DNA of 11,407 nt from Jimgerdemannia flammicorona. Its lineage: Eukaryota; Mucoromycota; Endogonomycetes; Endogonales; Endogonaceae. The translations under genes and the position numbers were made by a program. Position 1 is the stretch's first letter; each line of letters starts with the position of its first letter. The stretch lies in contig RBNI01006375.1 of NCBI GenBank assembly GCA_003990745.1, positions 1 to 11,407 on the forward strand, read 5' to 3'. A model generated the notes under the pieces. That model was not told the origin of the DNA and ran no database searches. It saw nothing but the letters and a program-made list of their open reading frames with translations. Of this stretch, positions 1 through 7,205 are shown piece by piece.

Positions 1-2
1 AC

Positions 3-1787
3 TCCCGCAAGTTCAACGATGCCGAAATCAACTACGCAACTCATGAGAAGGAAATGTTAGCCATCGTAGATACTCTGATCAAATGGCGACCATACCTAGA
101 AGGAGCACACTTCACCATATTGACTGATCACAAGTCATTAGTCAACATCAAGACCCAGGCTACCCTTTCTCGAAAGCAAGCCAGATGGATGAAAGTCCTC
201 ACCAACTTTGACTACGAAATCCAGTACCACCCTGGCAAGGAAAACATTGTTGCCGATGCAATCTCCAGACCACCTATTGAAGAAGTCATCCAAACTCTCA
301 CTCTGGTTACAAACTCCATCATGGAACAAATTATCGCAGCATGTACCGATGATAAAGAAGCTCAAGCACTCCGAGAAATCCTGAACAGTGACGATGCTGA
401 CAAGCATACCCGATACAATCAATACCAACTCAAGGACAATGCTATCTACTACAAGGACAGACTGTATGTTCCAAACAACCGAGACCTCCGAAGGACTATC
501 CTATTTGAATGTTATGATGCCCCTACAGCTGGACACTTAGGATTTGATAAATGCTATGAAGTTATCTCCCGAAACTTCTATTGGCCCCGAATGGCAGATC
601 AACTCAAGACCTACATCACTTCCTGTGATGCCTGCCAACGGAACAAGTCCTCAACACTAGCAAAACCTGGTCTACTCCACCCTATCCCAGTACCATCCAC
701 TAATTGGAAACAAGTCTCCATGGACTTTATCATACAACTACCCCAAACCAAGAATGGGAAAGATGTAATTGTTGTCTTTGTGGACTATCTCAGCAAACAA
801 GCTCACTTTGTACCAACCACTACTACTGCAACAGCACCAGACATAGCTATACTCTTGTTTGACAATATCTTCCACTATCATAGTCTCTCTAAGATCATTG
901 TTAGTGACCGAGATCCGAAATTTACCAGCCATTTTTGGAAAGCCCTCCATACACACCTTGGAATGAAACTTGCACTATATACAGCCTTTCACTCTGAAAC
1001 TGATGGCCAAACTGAAAGAATGAACCGAACTCTGGAACAAATGCTAAGAAACTATGTTTCCTATAGACAAGATGATTGGCACGAACACCTCACTGTAGTC
1101 AAGTTTGCCTATAACAATAGCAAGCAAGCCTCTCTTGGAATGACTCCATTCTTCGCCAACACTGGACAAAACCCAAACACTCCTCTGACACTCATCTGAA
1201 CTACTGAAGAACCCTCTACAGTTGAAGCTGTTGAAGAATTCTTACTCCAAATGCGTAATCTAAGCCAGATCACAATTGAGAACTTATCACGAGCTCAAGA
1301 ACAACAGTCATAGTATGTTAACCAACATTGCCAAGAAGAAACCTTCGATATTGGAGAAAAAGTTCTATTAGACATCCAAGGATACCGAGTTGACAACCTC
1401 AAGCACAGACCATCCACAAAGTTGAACAGCAAGTTCATTGGACCATTCGAAGTCATTTCACAAGTCTCTCTGACTTCCTACAAATTGGCGCTACCAGACA
1501 CTGTTAAGATTCACACAGTCTTCAATGTCCAACATCTCAAGCGATACAATGATAATGATGATGAACTATTCCTGAACTGAACTACAGAACCACCTGCGCC
1601 TGTCATTATTAATGATCAGGAAGAATACAAAGTTGAACAAATCCTCAACAAATGTGGCCACAAGAACCACCCTGAGTATCTCATTAAATAGAAAGGTTAT
1701 CTGATCCATGATGCAACATGGGAACCCAAGACCAATCTCCAGAATGCTACTGACTTAGTTCAGGAATACAATTCCTTAAACAACTGA
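3..1787 (+). pseudogene. pol: Element A pol 3' part: RNase H - integrase - chromodomain
   Basis: One reading frame runs from the window edge to the TGA at 1785 without a frameshift but with four in-frame stops: TGA 1197, TAG 1311, TGA 1578 and TAG 1689. In order it encodes the end of RNase H (TDHKSLVN, then QARW), the integrase zinc domain (TAGHLG...SCDACQRNK), the catalytic core with D-D-E residues in SMDFI, VSDRDPKF and TDGQTERMNR, a GPY/F module (SKFIGPFEV) and a C-terminal chromodomain (EYKVEQIL ... EYLIK, stop, KGY ... ATWEP). The TAG at 1689 replaces the conserved chromodomain tryptophan; TGA 1197 and 1578 fit lost CGA arginines. The first zinc-ligand His is Tyr (ECYDAP instead of the usual H-D-x-P). 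The product would cut and join cDNA into the genome, and the chromodomain would direct it to modified histones. No longer functional as one protein. Confidence 0.93.
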
Positions 1788-1920
1788 AATCTGAATACTC
1801 TGACACCTATCAGTACATAACATATACTACTCCCTCGAACACTATAATTATCATGAATCTAATCAAGAACTCAGCAAGACAGAACAAAATTAGAAGGACC
1901 CGATGAGGACATCGAAAGCT
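1788..1920 (+). other. Element A 3' untranslated spacer
   Basis: This stretch between the end of the chromodomain frame and the polypurine tract has no coding signal that I can see. Its position matches the usual short gap between pol and the 3' LTR in Ty3/gypsy elements. Confidence 0.6.
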
Positions 1921-1932
1921 AAGAAGGGGAGA
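1921..1932 (+). promoter_or_regulatory. Polypurine tract of element A
   Basis: An all-purine run, aagaaggggaga, lies two bases before TGTAAG. In LTR elements this tract resists RNase H and primes plus-strand DNA synthesis, so it marks the left edge of the 3' LTR. Element B has a similar tract in the same position relative to its LTR. Confidence 0.75.
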
Positions 1933-2007
1933 GTTGTAAGCGCACAACCTCCAAGCCATGGAAATCACACGCGATCTCTGAACAAATCTGGAAATCACCT
2001 GCAAGAT

Positions 2008-2065
2008 CACAAAGCTGAGTCAAACAGAAGTCACAGTGCACAAAGCTGAGTCAATACCAAGTCAC
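2008..2065 (+). repeat. 27-bp direct repeat, two copies, each with GCTGAGTCA
   Basis: Copies at 2008-2034 and 2039-2065 share cacaaagctgagtcaa and end in agtcac. Each contains GCTGAGTCA (2014-2022 and 2045-2053), the reverse complement of TGACTCAGC, which is the core site of AP-1/Gcn4-type bZIP activators. They lie 50-110 bp upstream of the first TATA-like site of the LTR, where upstream activating sites would be expected. Binding is inferred from the motif only. Confidence 0.6.
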
Positions 2066-2115
2066 GGAATACAAGATTCATACAAACGGGATCTTACCAA
2101 TCCAGAACAAATACA

Positions 2116-2121
2116 TATATA
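2116..2121 (+). promoter_or_regulatory. TATA-like site before the LTR-embedded ORF
   Basis: The sequence acatatatacc lies 75 bp before the ATG at 2191, and the interval after it is A/C-rich without another ATG in that frame. The spacing is close to the TATAAAAG-to-ATG distance (87 bp from box start) in unit C, which makes it a candidate private promoter for the embedded gene. Confidence 0.4.
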
Positions 2122-2190
2122 CCTAGCCCCGAGATGCATCGAAACAGAGAACTAAAACAAATAACAACCACAACTTCCAAACACACAAAC

Positions 2191-3288
2191 ATGACCACTG
2201 AGATTTACAACTGCATCCACGCTGACATTTGGAATGCCATTGTCAACTGAGCCACACCCCCTCTGCCCCTCATGAATATCTACAGCCAAGCACCTCTCTA
2301 CTTCATGGAAGCCTGATGGAATGCCCTGAATATGCTTAATGAGGCCCACCGGATTGGACAAATCTCAAGCTACTACCAGATCGGCCACCTCCTGGAAGAC
2401 ATGGTTGAACACCACCATGATACAGACATTATCCAGATGTCTCAACACCAGAAGCTCATTGTCCGCAAACACTGAGAGCTCTTCTACGAGTACAGCACCT
2501 TTATTCCCCACCTCCGAGTTACTATCAGTGAAATGGTTGCTACCCTGTCCTATGGCCAAATCAACGACATGATACAAGAACTCAACCACAAGTACCTTGA
2601 GTATGTTGAAACCACAGACAGAACCTTCCCGCACCCCGATGACCACATCCTGCAAATGCCCCAAGTTGGATATGCCATGAAGGACGTCTACGATATAATT
2701 AACTTCAACAAAGACAAAGCAGAAGACAATGATCCTTCCGACGCTGACATGACCTCAAGCCAAGGATCTCTTCCAACTCTGATCACACTGCCAACTCTGC
2801 CGATGAACTTACAACAGTTCATAACCACATACGAGACTTATTGGGACAATGACCACTGGCATGAATACCAATCTGCATTCACTCCCGATTACTTCAACTA
2901 CAATGAAGAGACCAGAGAACACAACCTGTACCTTCAGACAACTCTCGAGATTGAACCAACCACTCCACCACCCGAGTACGAACAACATGAACCACAGCCA
3001 CCAGTATACTACAACCCCGTAACTCATAGTGCTATAACCTATAGAAGGTATGTAGACAGTGAATCCGATGAAAGTGAAAATGATGTACCACTTCTTTGTC
3101 CACCAACACCTTATCCAGCATATGAGACAGATGATACTATTCTGTAGGATGGAGATGAAGTCCCAATGTATTATTACCTCAGTGAACAAGGAGAAGTAAT
3201 CCGCAAACCACTCTTCCTAGATGACTACTTCATCAGAGATGATGTCATCGATGGTGATGTCATCGAAGACTATCCAGACAGTACCTAA
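2191..3288 (+). pseudogene. Decayed ORF embedded in LTR A, acidic protein with two PPxY motifs
   Basis: From ATG 2191 to TAA 3286 a single frame of 365 codons is kept with no indel, broken only by TGA 2248, TGA 2314, TGA 2473 and TAG 3145. All four can be single transitions from CGA or CAG/TGG. I do not recognise the family. The first 140 residues look helical and hydrophilic with clusters of Tyr and His; the C-terminal half is acidic and proline-rich. It holds PPEY (residues 260-263) and PPVY (270-273), then an acidic run with DSESDESEND. There is no signal peptide or membrane segment and no zinc knuckle, so it is not an obvious gag. It lies in the U3 part of the LTR, downstream of a TATA-like site and upstream of the genomic TATA. 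Could be an accessory protein of the element or a captured host gene. Confidence 0.65.
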
Positions 3289-3328
3289 ACCATAAATAGC
3301 CTAGCAGTTATAGTATAGTTAGATTAGC

Positions 3329-3423
3329 CTTGTACAACATGACTGTGAACTGACTCAGCAGTCAGACAATCTCTTGACATGTCAGATCACTCTTGTACTA
3401 CGTGACTGCATTCCGACTCAGCA
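3329..3423 (+). repeat. 32-bp direct repeat with TGACTCAGC sites
   Basis: Two 32-bp copies (3329-3360 and 3392-3423) share the pattern cttgtac-ac-tgactg and end in gactcagca. The first holds TGACTCAGC (3351-3359), the second CGACTCAGC (3414-3422). They lie 55-150 bp upstream of the TATAAATA box at 3477, in the place of an upstream activating region. With the two inverse sites near 2014 and 2045 the LTR has four copies or near-copies of one bZIP-type site, a pair upstream of each TATA. Confidence 0.6.
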
Positions 3424-3476
3424 AAGCACTTAGTGCTATATCCATATTTAGTATAGTCCAGATAGCCCCTCACTAG

Positions 3477-3484
3477 TATAAATA
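3477..3484 (+). promoter_or_regulatory. TATA box of LTR A (genomic transcript)
   Basis: TATAAATA followed by ccccctcc. LTR B (9192) and unit C (10782) have the same box in almost the same context, gTATAAATA then a pyrimidine-rich run, which argues that this is the conserved core promoter of related LTRs and that U3 ends a little downstream. Confidence 0.7.
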
Positions 3485-3601
3485 CCCCCTCCTCCAGACC
3501 TCAGAATCTCAGACCTGAACAATTCGAACACAACTTCTGAGCATCTCCCCCACAATATCCCTTCACACAACTACTCCAGTATAGCAATATCATGAATAGC
3601 A

Positions 3602-3607
3602 AATAAA
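3602..3607 (+). terminator. Poly(A) signal of LTR A
   Basis: AATAAA lies 125 bp after the TATA box, and the motif cccttaagta follows near 3631. LTR B also has AATAAA and then cccttaagta after its TATA box. This supports assignment as the R-region poly(A) signal. Confidence 0.5.
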
Positions 3608-3966
3608 CCTATTTAATAACCCACAAACCACCCTTAAGTAAATCTGCCCCCCGTTAGGTCCTACTCCTAACCCCGTCACGAAATTTCCTAATTGGGTATT
3701 GTCTGCAGTGATACGCCAATTCAACTAAGCTGGCCTTAGTTTCTTGAACTTCCTGAAATACGGAAAATCCTGAATATCCAGAACTAGTCCATTGAAAGGA
3801 CTTTGGTTAAGACATCAACCCGATCTTGAAATCAATAAGCGTAGAGGATGTACTCCATACGAAATTGATCTTGACCATAAGAAAATGGTCTTCTAGAATA
3901 TCCAGAACTTCCAGAAAACCCTTCCAGAACTACATAACGGTTACCCTAAAAAGCAACCCTCTTACA
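3608..3966 (+). other. U5-like end of LTR A
   Basis: This stretch has no ORF with a recognisable motif in any frame. It is rich in short ccagaac/ttccaga repeats (around 3777, 3901, 3925) and ends with aaccctcttaca. I assign it to U5 by position. An alternative is that the LTR ends near 3690 and the rest is leader sequence, because attgggtattgtctgcagtgat at 3691 vaguely resembles a primer-binding site. Confidence 0.45.
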
Positions 3967-4061
3967 CTATTCAAGGCCAATTCAAACCAGTCAATAGTAC
4001 CAAGGCCGCGCGAGACCATCTGACAAATGTCAAACAACTCAAGTCTGTACAAGCATACAAT
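3967..4061 (+). pseudogene. gag: Element B gag (capsid), first visible piece
   Basis: The frame reads IQGQFKPVN, STKAARDHLTNVKQ and SVQAYN, which has the usual Ty3/gypsy gag pattern F-x-P-x-N..A-x-D-x-L..L-x-Q..SV-x-x-Y before the capsid C-terminal half. It begins directly after the CTTACA end of LTR A and stops at the MITE. Dropping the MITE and one copy of its 8-bp duplication brings YN into frame with TQFLLILLKLP on the other side. Confidence 0.7.
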
Positions 4062-4353
4062 TAGTACTCCCAACAAATCAAATCAAATCGAAGTTCAATT
4101 CAAACCTTAATTTTCAAAATGTAATAACTCAACGAAACCTCATCCAAATTTAACGTATTTTAGCTTGTTAGATTCACCGTATTAATGTGATTCTAACAAG
4201 CTAAAGTATGTTAGATTTGGATGAGTTTACGCTGAGTTATTGCATTTTGAACATTAGGGTTCGAATCAGACCCTCAATTTGATTCGACTCATTTAACCCT
4301 CAATTCGATTTGATTCAAATTGATTTGACTCATTTGGGAGCACTACATATAAT
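4054..4353 (+). other. 8-bp target site duplication flanking the MITE
   Basis: CATACAAT (4054-4061) and CATATAAT (4346-4353) flank the foldback element and differ by one C-to-T change. Eight-base duplications are typical of hAT-type transposition. Gag reads through in frame if the insert plus one copy is ignored, which fixes both borders. Confidence 0.8.
4062..4345 (+). mobile_element. hAT-like foldback MITE, 284 bp, inserted in gag of B
   Basis: The ends TAGTACTCCCAA and TTGGGAGCACTA are inverted repeats with one mismatch. Almost the whole element is an inverted repeat around a 9-nt loop (4178-4186): tcaaaatg-aataactca near 4106 pairs with its complement near 4240, and cttgttaga with tctaacaag. 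The left arm is 116 nt, the right 159 nt; the excess is explained by a partial duplication in the right arm (accctcaatt- units at 4270 and 4296). There is no coding capacity, so it would have moved with a transposase from elsewhere. The 8-bp duplication and TAG termini point to the hAT superfamily. A TA-duplicating Tc1/mariner-type reading is possible but fits the gag frame less well. Confidence 0.82.
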
Positions 4354-4676
4354 ACACAATTCCTGTTAATCCTGCTTAAATTACCATATGTCACTGAAGA
4401 TGAGAAGGTCAACAAGTATATCTGAGGCCTGAAAGGTCAAACCTGAGTTCGTGTCGAACTAGTAGAACCCAAGGACCTAGATACAGCAATGAAAATTGCT
4501 GATAGGTTTGATGTCATCACCTATGGTCACCACTTTGAATAGAAGAGACCACCTTTCAACAATAACAATAACTACAGAAGAGAGAAACCCAAAGTCAGAA
4601 CTATTAGACATGCCCCCATAGACCTAGACACCATTGATAAGAATAAGAAAGGCAAGCTTACACCTGAGGAAAGGAG
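4354..4676 (+). pseudogene. gag: Element B gag (capsid C-terminal part)
   Basis: The frame resumes after the MITE with TQFLLILLKLP, then EDEKVNKYI, a stop in place of Arg, GLK, and a second stop before VRVEL. This matches the gag pattern of a helix ending EEEK-x-x-x-Y-x-RGLK followed by a V-E-L strand. An Asn-rich basic linker (FNNNNNYRREK) and LTPEER lead to the zinc knuckle. Stops are TGA 4423, TGA 4444 and TAG 4540. A 1-bp deletion near 4674 moves the knuckle into the next frame. Confidence 0.8.
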
Positions 4677-4865
4677 TACCTCAAGAAGGCTGGAACCTGC
4701 TTCTTTTGCTGTCAGCCTAGTTACATTGCAACTAAATATCCCAAGAAAACTGCCAAACCAAAGAGGATTCTGGTCCTGTCCAAAGACACCCAAGGTCAAC
4801 CAGTTGTACAAGAAGTTGTACTCAATTCCATACAAGTCAACCCCAAGGCCCAGATCCCTCAAGCA
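4677..4865 (+). pseudogene. gag: Element B nucleocapsid with degenerate zinc knuckle and linker
   Basis: After YLKKAGT comes CFFCCQPSYIATKYP (from 4698), clearly derived from a CCHC knuckle (C-x2-C-x3-GH-x4-C). Both Cys of the first half remain, but the GH step reads SY and the last Cys is Tyr; several of these changes are G-to-A or C-to-T transitions. The protein would have packaged element RNA. A basic linker (KKTAKPKR) and a Gln/Val-rich stretch connect it in frame to the dUTPase domain. Confidence 0.75.
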
Positions 4866-5234
4866 CAGTCAGAAGGAGCCATTGGTTTGGACCTTCAAGC
4901 AGTACAATAAGTCACTATTCCTGCACATAAAAGAAGGTTCATTCCAACTGGCCTTTTAGTCGAAATTCCCAAGGAACATTATGCAAGAATTGTACCAAGA
5001 TCTGGCCTCAGTTTCAAGCACTCATTAGATGTTGGTGCTGGAGTCATTGACCCTGACTTCCAAGGTGAAATGCAAGTCCTGCTAGTCAACCACAAGAACC
5101 AACCATATACCATCAATGAAGGTGACAGAATTGCACAGCTCATTCTGGAGCAAGCCACCCTACCAGTCATCAAAGAAGTCACCAAGCTGTCTCCAACCAA
5201 GCAAGATCAGAGAGGCTTTGGCAGCACTGACAAA
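4866..5234 (+). pseudogene. dut: dUTPase domain inside the element B polyprotein
   Basis: This is a trimeric-type dUTP pyrophosphatase (dUTP to dUMP plus PPi) with all five family motifs: GAIGLDLQA (motif 1), VPRSGLS (2), GAGVIDPDFQGE (3), GDRIAQLIL (4) and RGFGSTDK (5). The catalytic Asp of GVID is kept; the Tyr often found two residues later is Phe. About 123 codons, the normal size for the domain. It sits in frame between the nucleocapsid knuckle and the protease, comparable to betaretroviruses. The only stop is TAA 4908 between motif 1 and TIPAH, likely a CAA transition. The role would be to keep dUTP out of the cDNA during reverse transcription. Confidence 0.93.
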
Positions 5235-5720
5235 GTTGCACGCATATCTGAGAACCAAGCCAATTCAATGCTCATTTTCAAAGGTCTAGTCAAAGGACAA
5301 GAACTGGATGTTCTCATAGACAGTGGAGCTGTTGGGAACTTCATCAACAAGAACCTCATCAACAAGCTCAAGATTCTTACCAAACCAGCTGACAAGAATG
5401 GTGGAGTTGTTACCACAGATGGCACCACCTTACTAATTGACTCAATTGCTACTAAACTTCCCCTCAAGATCCAGAAGTACTGGGAATGTTTAGATTTCGA
5501 GGTAGCACTACTAGAAGACCATAACCTGATCCTCGGCAAACCCTGGCTTACACGACACAACCCTCAGATTGATTGGACCAAGAATGAAGTCACCTTGATT
5601 CAGGATGGAGCCAACATTGCCATCAAGTCAGACAAGACTCAGACAAAAATCCCAATTGCTACCCTTTCAGCAATTCAGTTCAAGAAGGCCCTCAAGAAAG
5701 CTACCTGTGCCTTTGTGGCA
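5235..5720 (+). pseudogene. pro: Element B aspartic protease
   Basis: The same open frame continues as a retropepsin: ELDVLIDSGAVGNFI has the DSG catalytic triad (5319-5327), and LILGKPWLTRHNPQIDW gives the flap-distal ILG and the usual PW-L-x-x-x-NP-x-I-DW end. The protease would cut the gag-pol precursor, here also releasing or flanking dUTPase. No stop occurs in this domain, making 5070-6029 the longest intact stretch of B. Confidence 0.9.
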
Positions 5721-6660
5721 CTGATCCAATCAAAGAAAGAAGACAAGAAGCTATCCATTAGTGAAAACATCAAATTACTACTGAACAAGTACAAGGATGT
5801 CTTCCCAGACAAACTACCTGATCTACCACCTTCAAGAGACCATGATCATGAGATCAAGTTAGTACCTGATACAGCTATACCTAAGAAGAAAATGTACTGC
5901 ATATCTCAACTTGAAATTGAAGCAGTCAAGAAGGAACTCAATAAACTCATTGAGCAAGAAGCCATTCAGCCAAGCAAGTCACCCTTTGGCTCCCCAGTCC
6001 TATTTGTCAAGAAAAAGGATAATACTCTGTGAATGTACATAAACTACTGAGCACTCAACAAGATCACAGTCAAGAACCATTATCCACTACCACTCATAGA
6101 TCAAATCTTTAATGCTCTCAAAAATGCAAAGTACTTCACCAAGATTGATCTCACCTCTGGATATCACCAAATTCGAATCAAGCCAGAAGACATATCCAAG
6201 ACTGCCTTCATGACACCCTTTGGACTCTACAAATTTCTAGTTATGGCCTTTGGTCTCACCAATGCACCAGCAACCTTTTAAGATCTCATGCAAACTGTCT
6301 TCAATGATCAGCTCTATATCTTTGTACTTGTATATATTGATGACATTCTGATCTTCAGTAGCACTGAAGAAGAATACCTCAAGCACATTGAACAAGTCCT
6401 CAAGATCCTCCATGAGAACAAGCTCTACACAAAGCTCAAGAAATATGAATTTTTCAAGGATCAAGTCGAATACTTTGTACACATTGTATCAGCCAAAGGA
6501 ATTCAAGTAGACCCAAGGAAAATACAAGCCATTGAACAGTGGCCTGTACCAGCAAACCTCACAGAACTCAGGTCCTTCCTTGGTCTGGCTGGATACTACT
6601 GTCAATTTGTCAAGAACTTCTCTGGCATCACAGAATCTTTGACAAATCTCCTGTGAAAGG
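5721..6660 (+). pseudogene. pol: Element B reverse transcriptase
   Basis: The RT follows protease in frame: YKDVFPDKLPDLPP, SPFGSPVLFVKKKD, then damaged R-MYINY-x-[29 protein letters not shown], the polymerase box VYIDDILIFS (catalytic DD at 6339-6344) and FLGLAGYYCQFV at the connection. Stops are TGA 6030, TGA 6048, TAA 6279 and TGA 6654; the TGAs fall where Arg is expected and the TAA where Gln is expected. It would copy element RNA into DNA. Confidence 0.92.
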
Positions 6661-7205
6661 AACCCAACTCTGACCTCTATGTCCCCTACATCTGGGATGC
6701 CTTCTGTCAACAAGCTTTTCAAGAACTCAAGAATCACCTGACCCATGTACCTGTTCTTAGAAACATGGACCCAAACTTGAAGTTTATGGTTACTACAGAT
6801 ACATCTAACTTTGTCATTGGTGTAGTCATTTCTCAAGATGATAGTCAAGGACACTGACCTATTGCCTTTGAGTCAAGAAAATTGTCCCCAGCAGAACAAA
6901 AGCTGGCTACTCACAAAAAGGAACTCCTGGCAATCATGCATGCCCTCAAGACCTAGTGACACTATCTAGAAGGAGTTGAGTTCAATGTGATCACTGATCA
7001 CGGATCCCTTCAGTACATCAACACTCAATCAACCCTTTCTCGCCAACAAGCCAAGTGGAGTCAACTACTTCAGACCTTTATCCCAAACATTATCTACAAG
7101 CCTGGCAAAACTCTAGTTATACCAGATGCACTTTTAAGAAGACCTGACCTTGCTGCAATTTTTCAAGTCACTATGGCACTTGAATTCCTCAATCAAATCA
7201 AGAGG
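6661..7205 (+). pseudogene. pol: Element B RNase H and linker
   Basis: The RNase H reads TTDTSNFVIGVVIS, PIAFESRKLSPAEQ, KELLAIMHALK, TDHGSLQYINTQ and QAKW, keeping the acidic residues expected in the active site, and ends with PDALLRRPD. Stops are TGA 6855, TAG 6954 and TGA 6957; the last two replace the W-R pair of the conserved K-x-W-R-HYLEG block. Near 7205 the frame slips to the next register, consistent with loss of one base in a G-containing run. Confidence 0.9.

Larger units (their letters stand above)
1..3966 (+). mobile_element. Element A: 3' part of a Ty3/gypsy chromovirus, including its 3' LTR
   Basis: The window opens inside the RNase H domain of a Ty3/gypsy polyprotein and runs through integrase, a chromodomain, a short 3' UTR, a polypurine tract and a long 3' LTR. 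The 5' LTR, gag, protease and RT lie outside the window. The right edge is set at 3966 because CTTACA there is the exact inverted complement of TGTAAG at 1935, and because gag-like sequence of a second element (B) continues straight after it. A therefore seems to sit inside B. CpG dinucleotides are clearly commoner in A than in B by eye, which suggests A is younger. The element family is certain; the right border is an inference. Confidence 0.7.
1935..3966 (+). repeat. 3' LTR of element A, about 2.0 kb, with an embedded gene
   Basis: It starts with TGTAAG just after the polypurine tract and ends with CTTACA, giving 6-bp inverted termini. Inside are a 31-bp-period direct repeat, a TATA-like site, a decayed ORF (2191-3288), a 32-bp direct repeat, a TATAAATA box (3477), an AATAAA (3602) and a U5-like tail. 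The downstream TATA plus poly(A) signal would be the start and end signals of the genomic RNA, so the ORF lies in U3. A length of 2.0 kb is large for a fungal Ty3/gypsy LTR. The left edge is firm. The right edge rests on the matching terminus and on the resumption of B gag; the other LTR copy is not in the window to confirm it. Confidence 0.6.

Noticed and set aside
138..956. Antisense open frames opposite element A integrase.
   Set aside because: They are shadows of the pol frame, which has clear RNase H and integrase motifs.
2365..3189. Long antisense open frames opposite the LTR A ORF (2365-2664 and 2809-3189).
   Set aside because: Their products are low-complexity, rich in Trp/Val/Phe as expected from the complement of a Gln/Pro/Asn-rich protein, and show no motif. 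The sense frame is continuous with better composition.
3691..3712. attgggtattgtctgcagtgat as a primer-binding site, making 1935-3690 a 5' LTR.
   Set aside because: Resemblance to a tRNA 3' end is loose, no TTACA-type end precedes it, and CTTACA at 3966 pairs with the LTR start. Kept as the main alternative for the LTR A border.
3826..4023. 65-codon open frame across the LTR A / gag junction.
   Set aside because: It crosses the inferred element border in a different frame from gag and has no motif.
4254..4275. agggttcgaatcagaccct looks like a tRNA T-arm or Pol III B-box.
   Set aside because: The stem is only 4 bp with a 9-nt loop, no other tRNA arms or A-box can be placed, and the sequence lies within the MITE arm and pairs with the other arm.
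4062..4345. MITE with TA target duplication (Tc1/mariner or Stowaway type).
   Set aside because: TA does flank GTACTCCC/GGGAGCAC, but the 8-bp CATACAAT/CATATAAT duplication lies just outside and restores the gag frame exactly.
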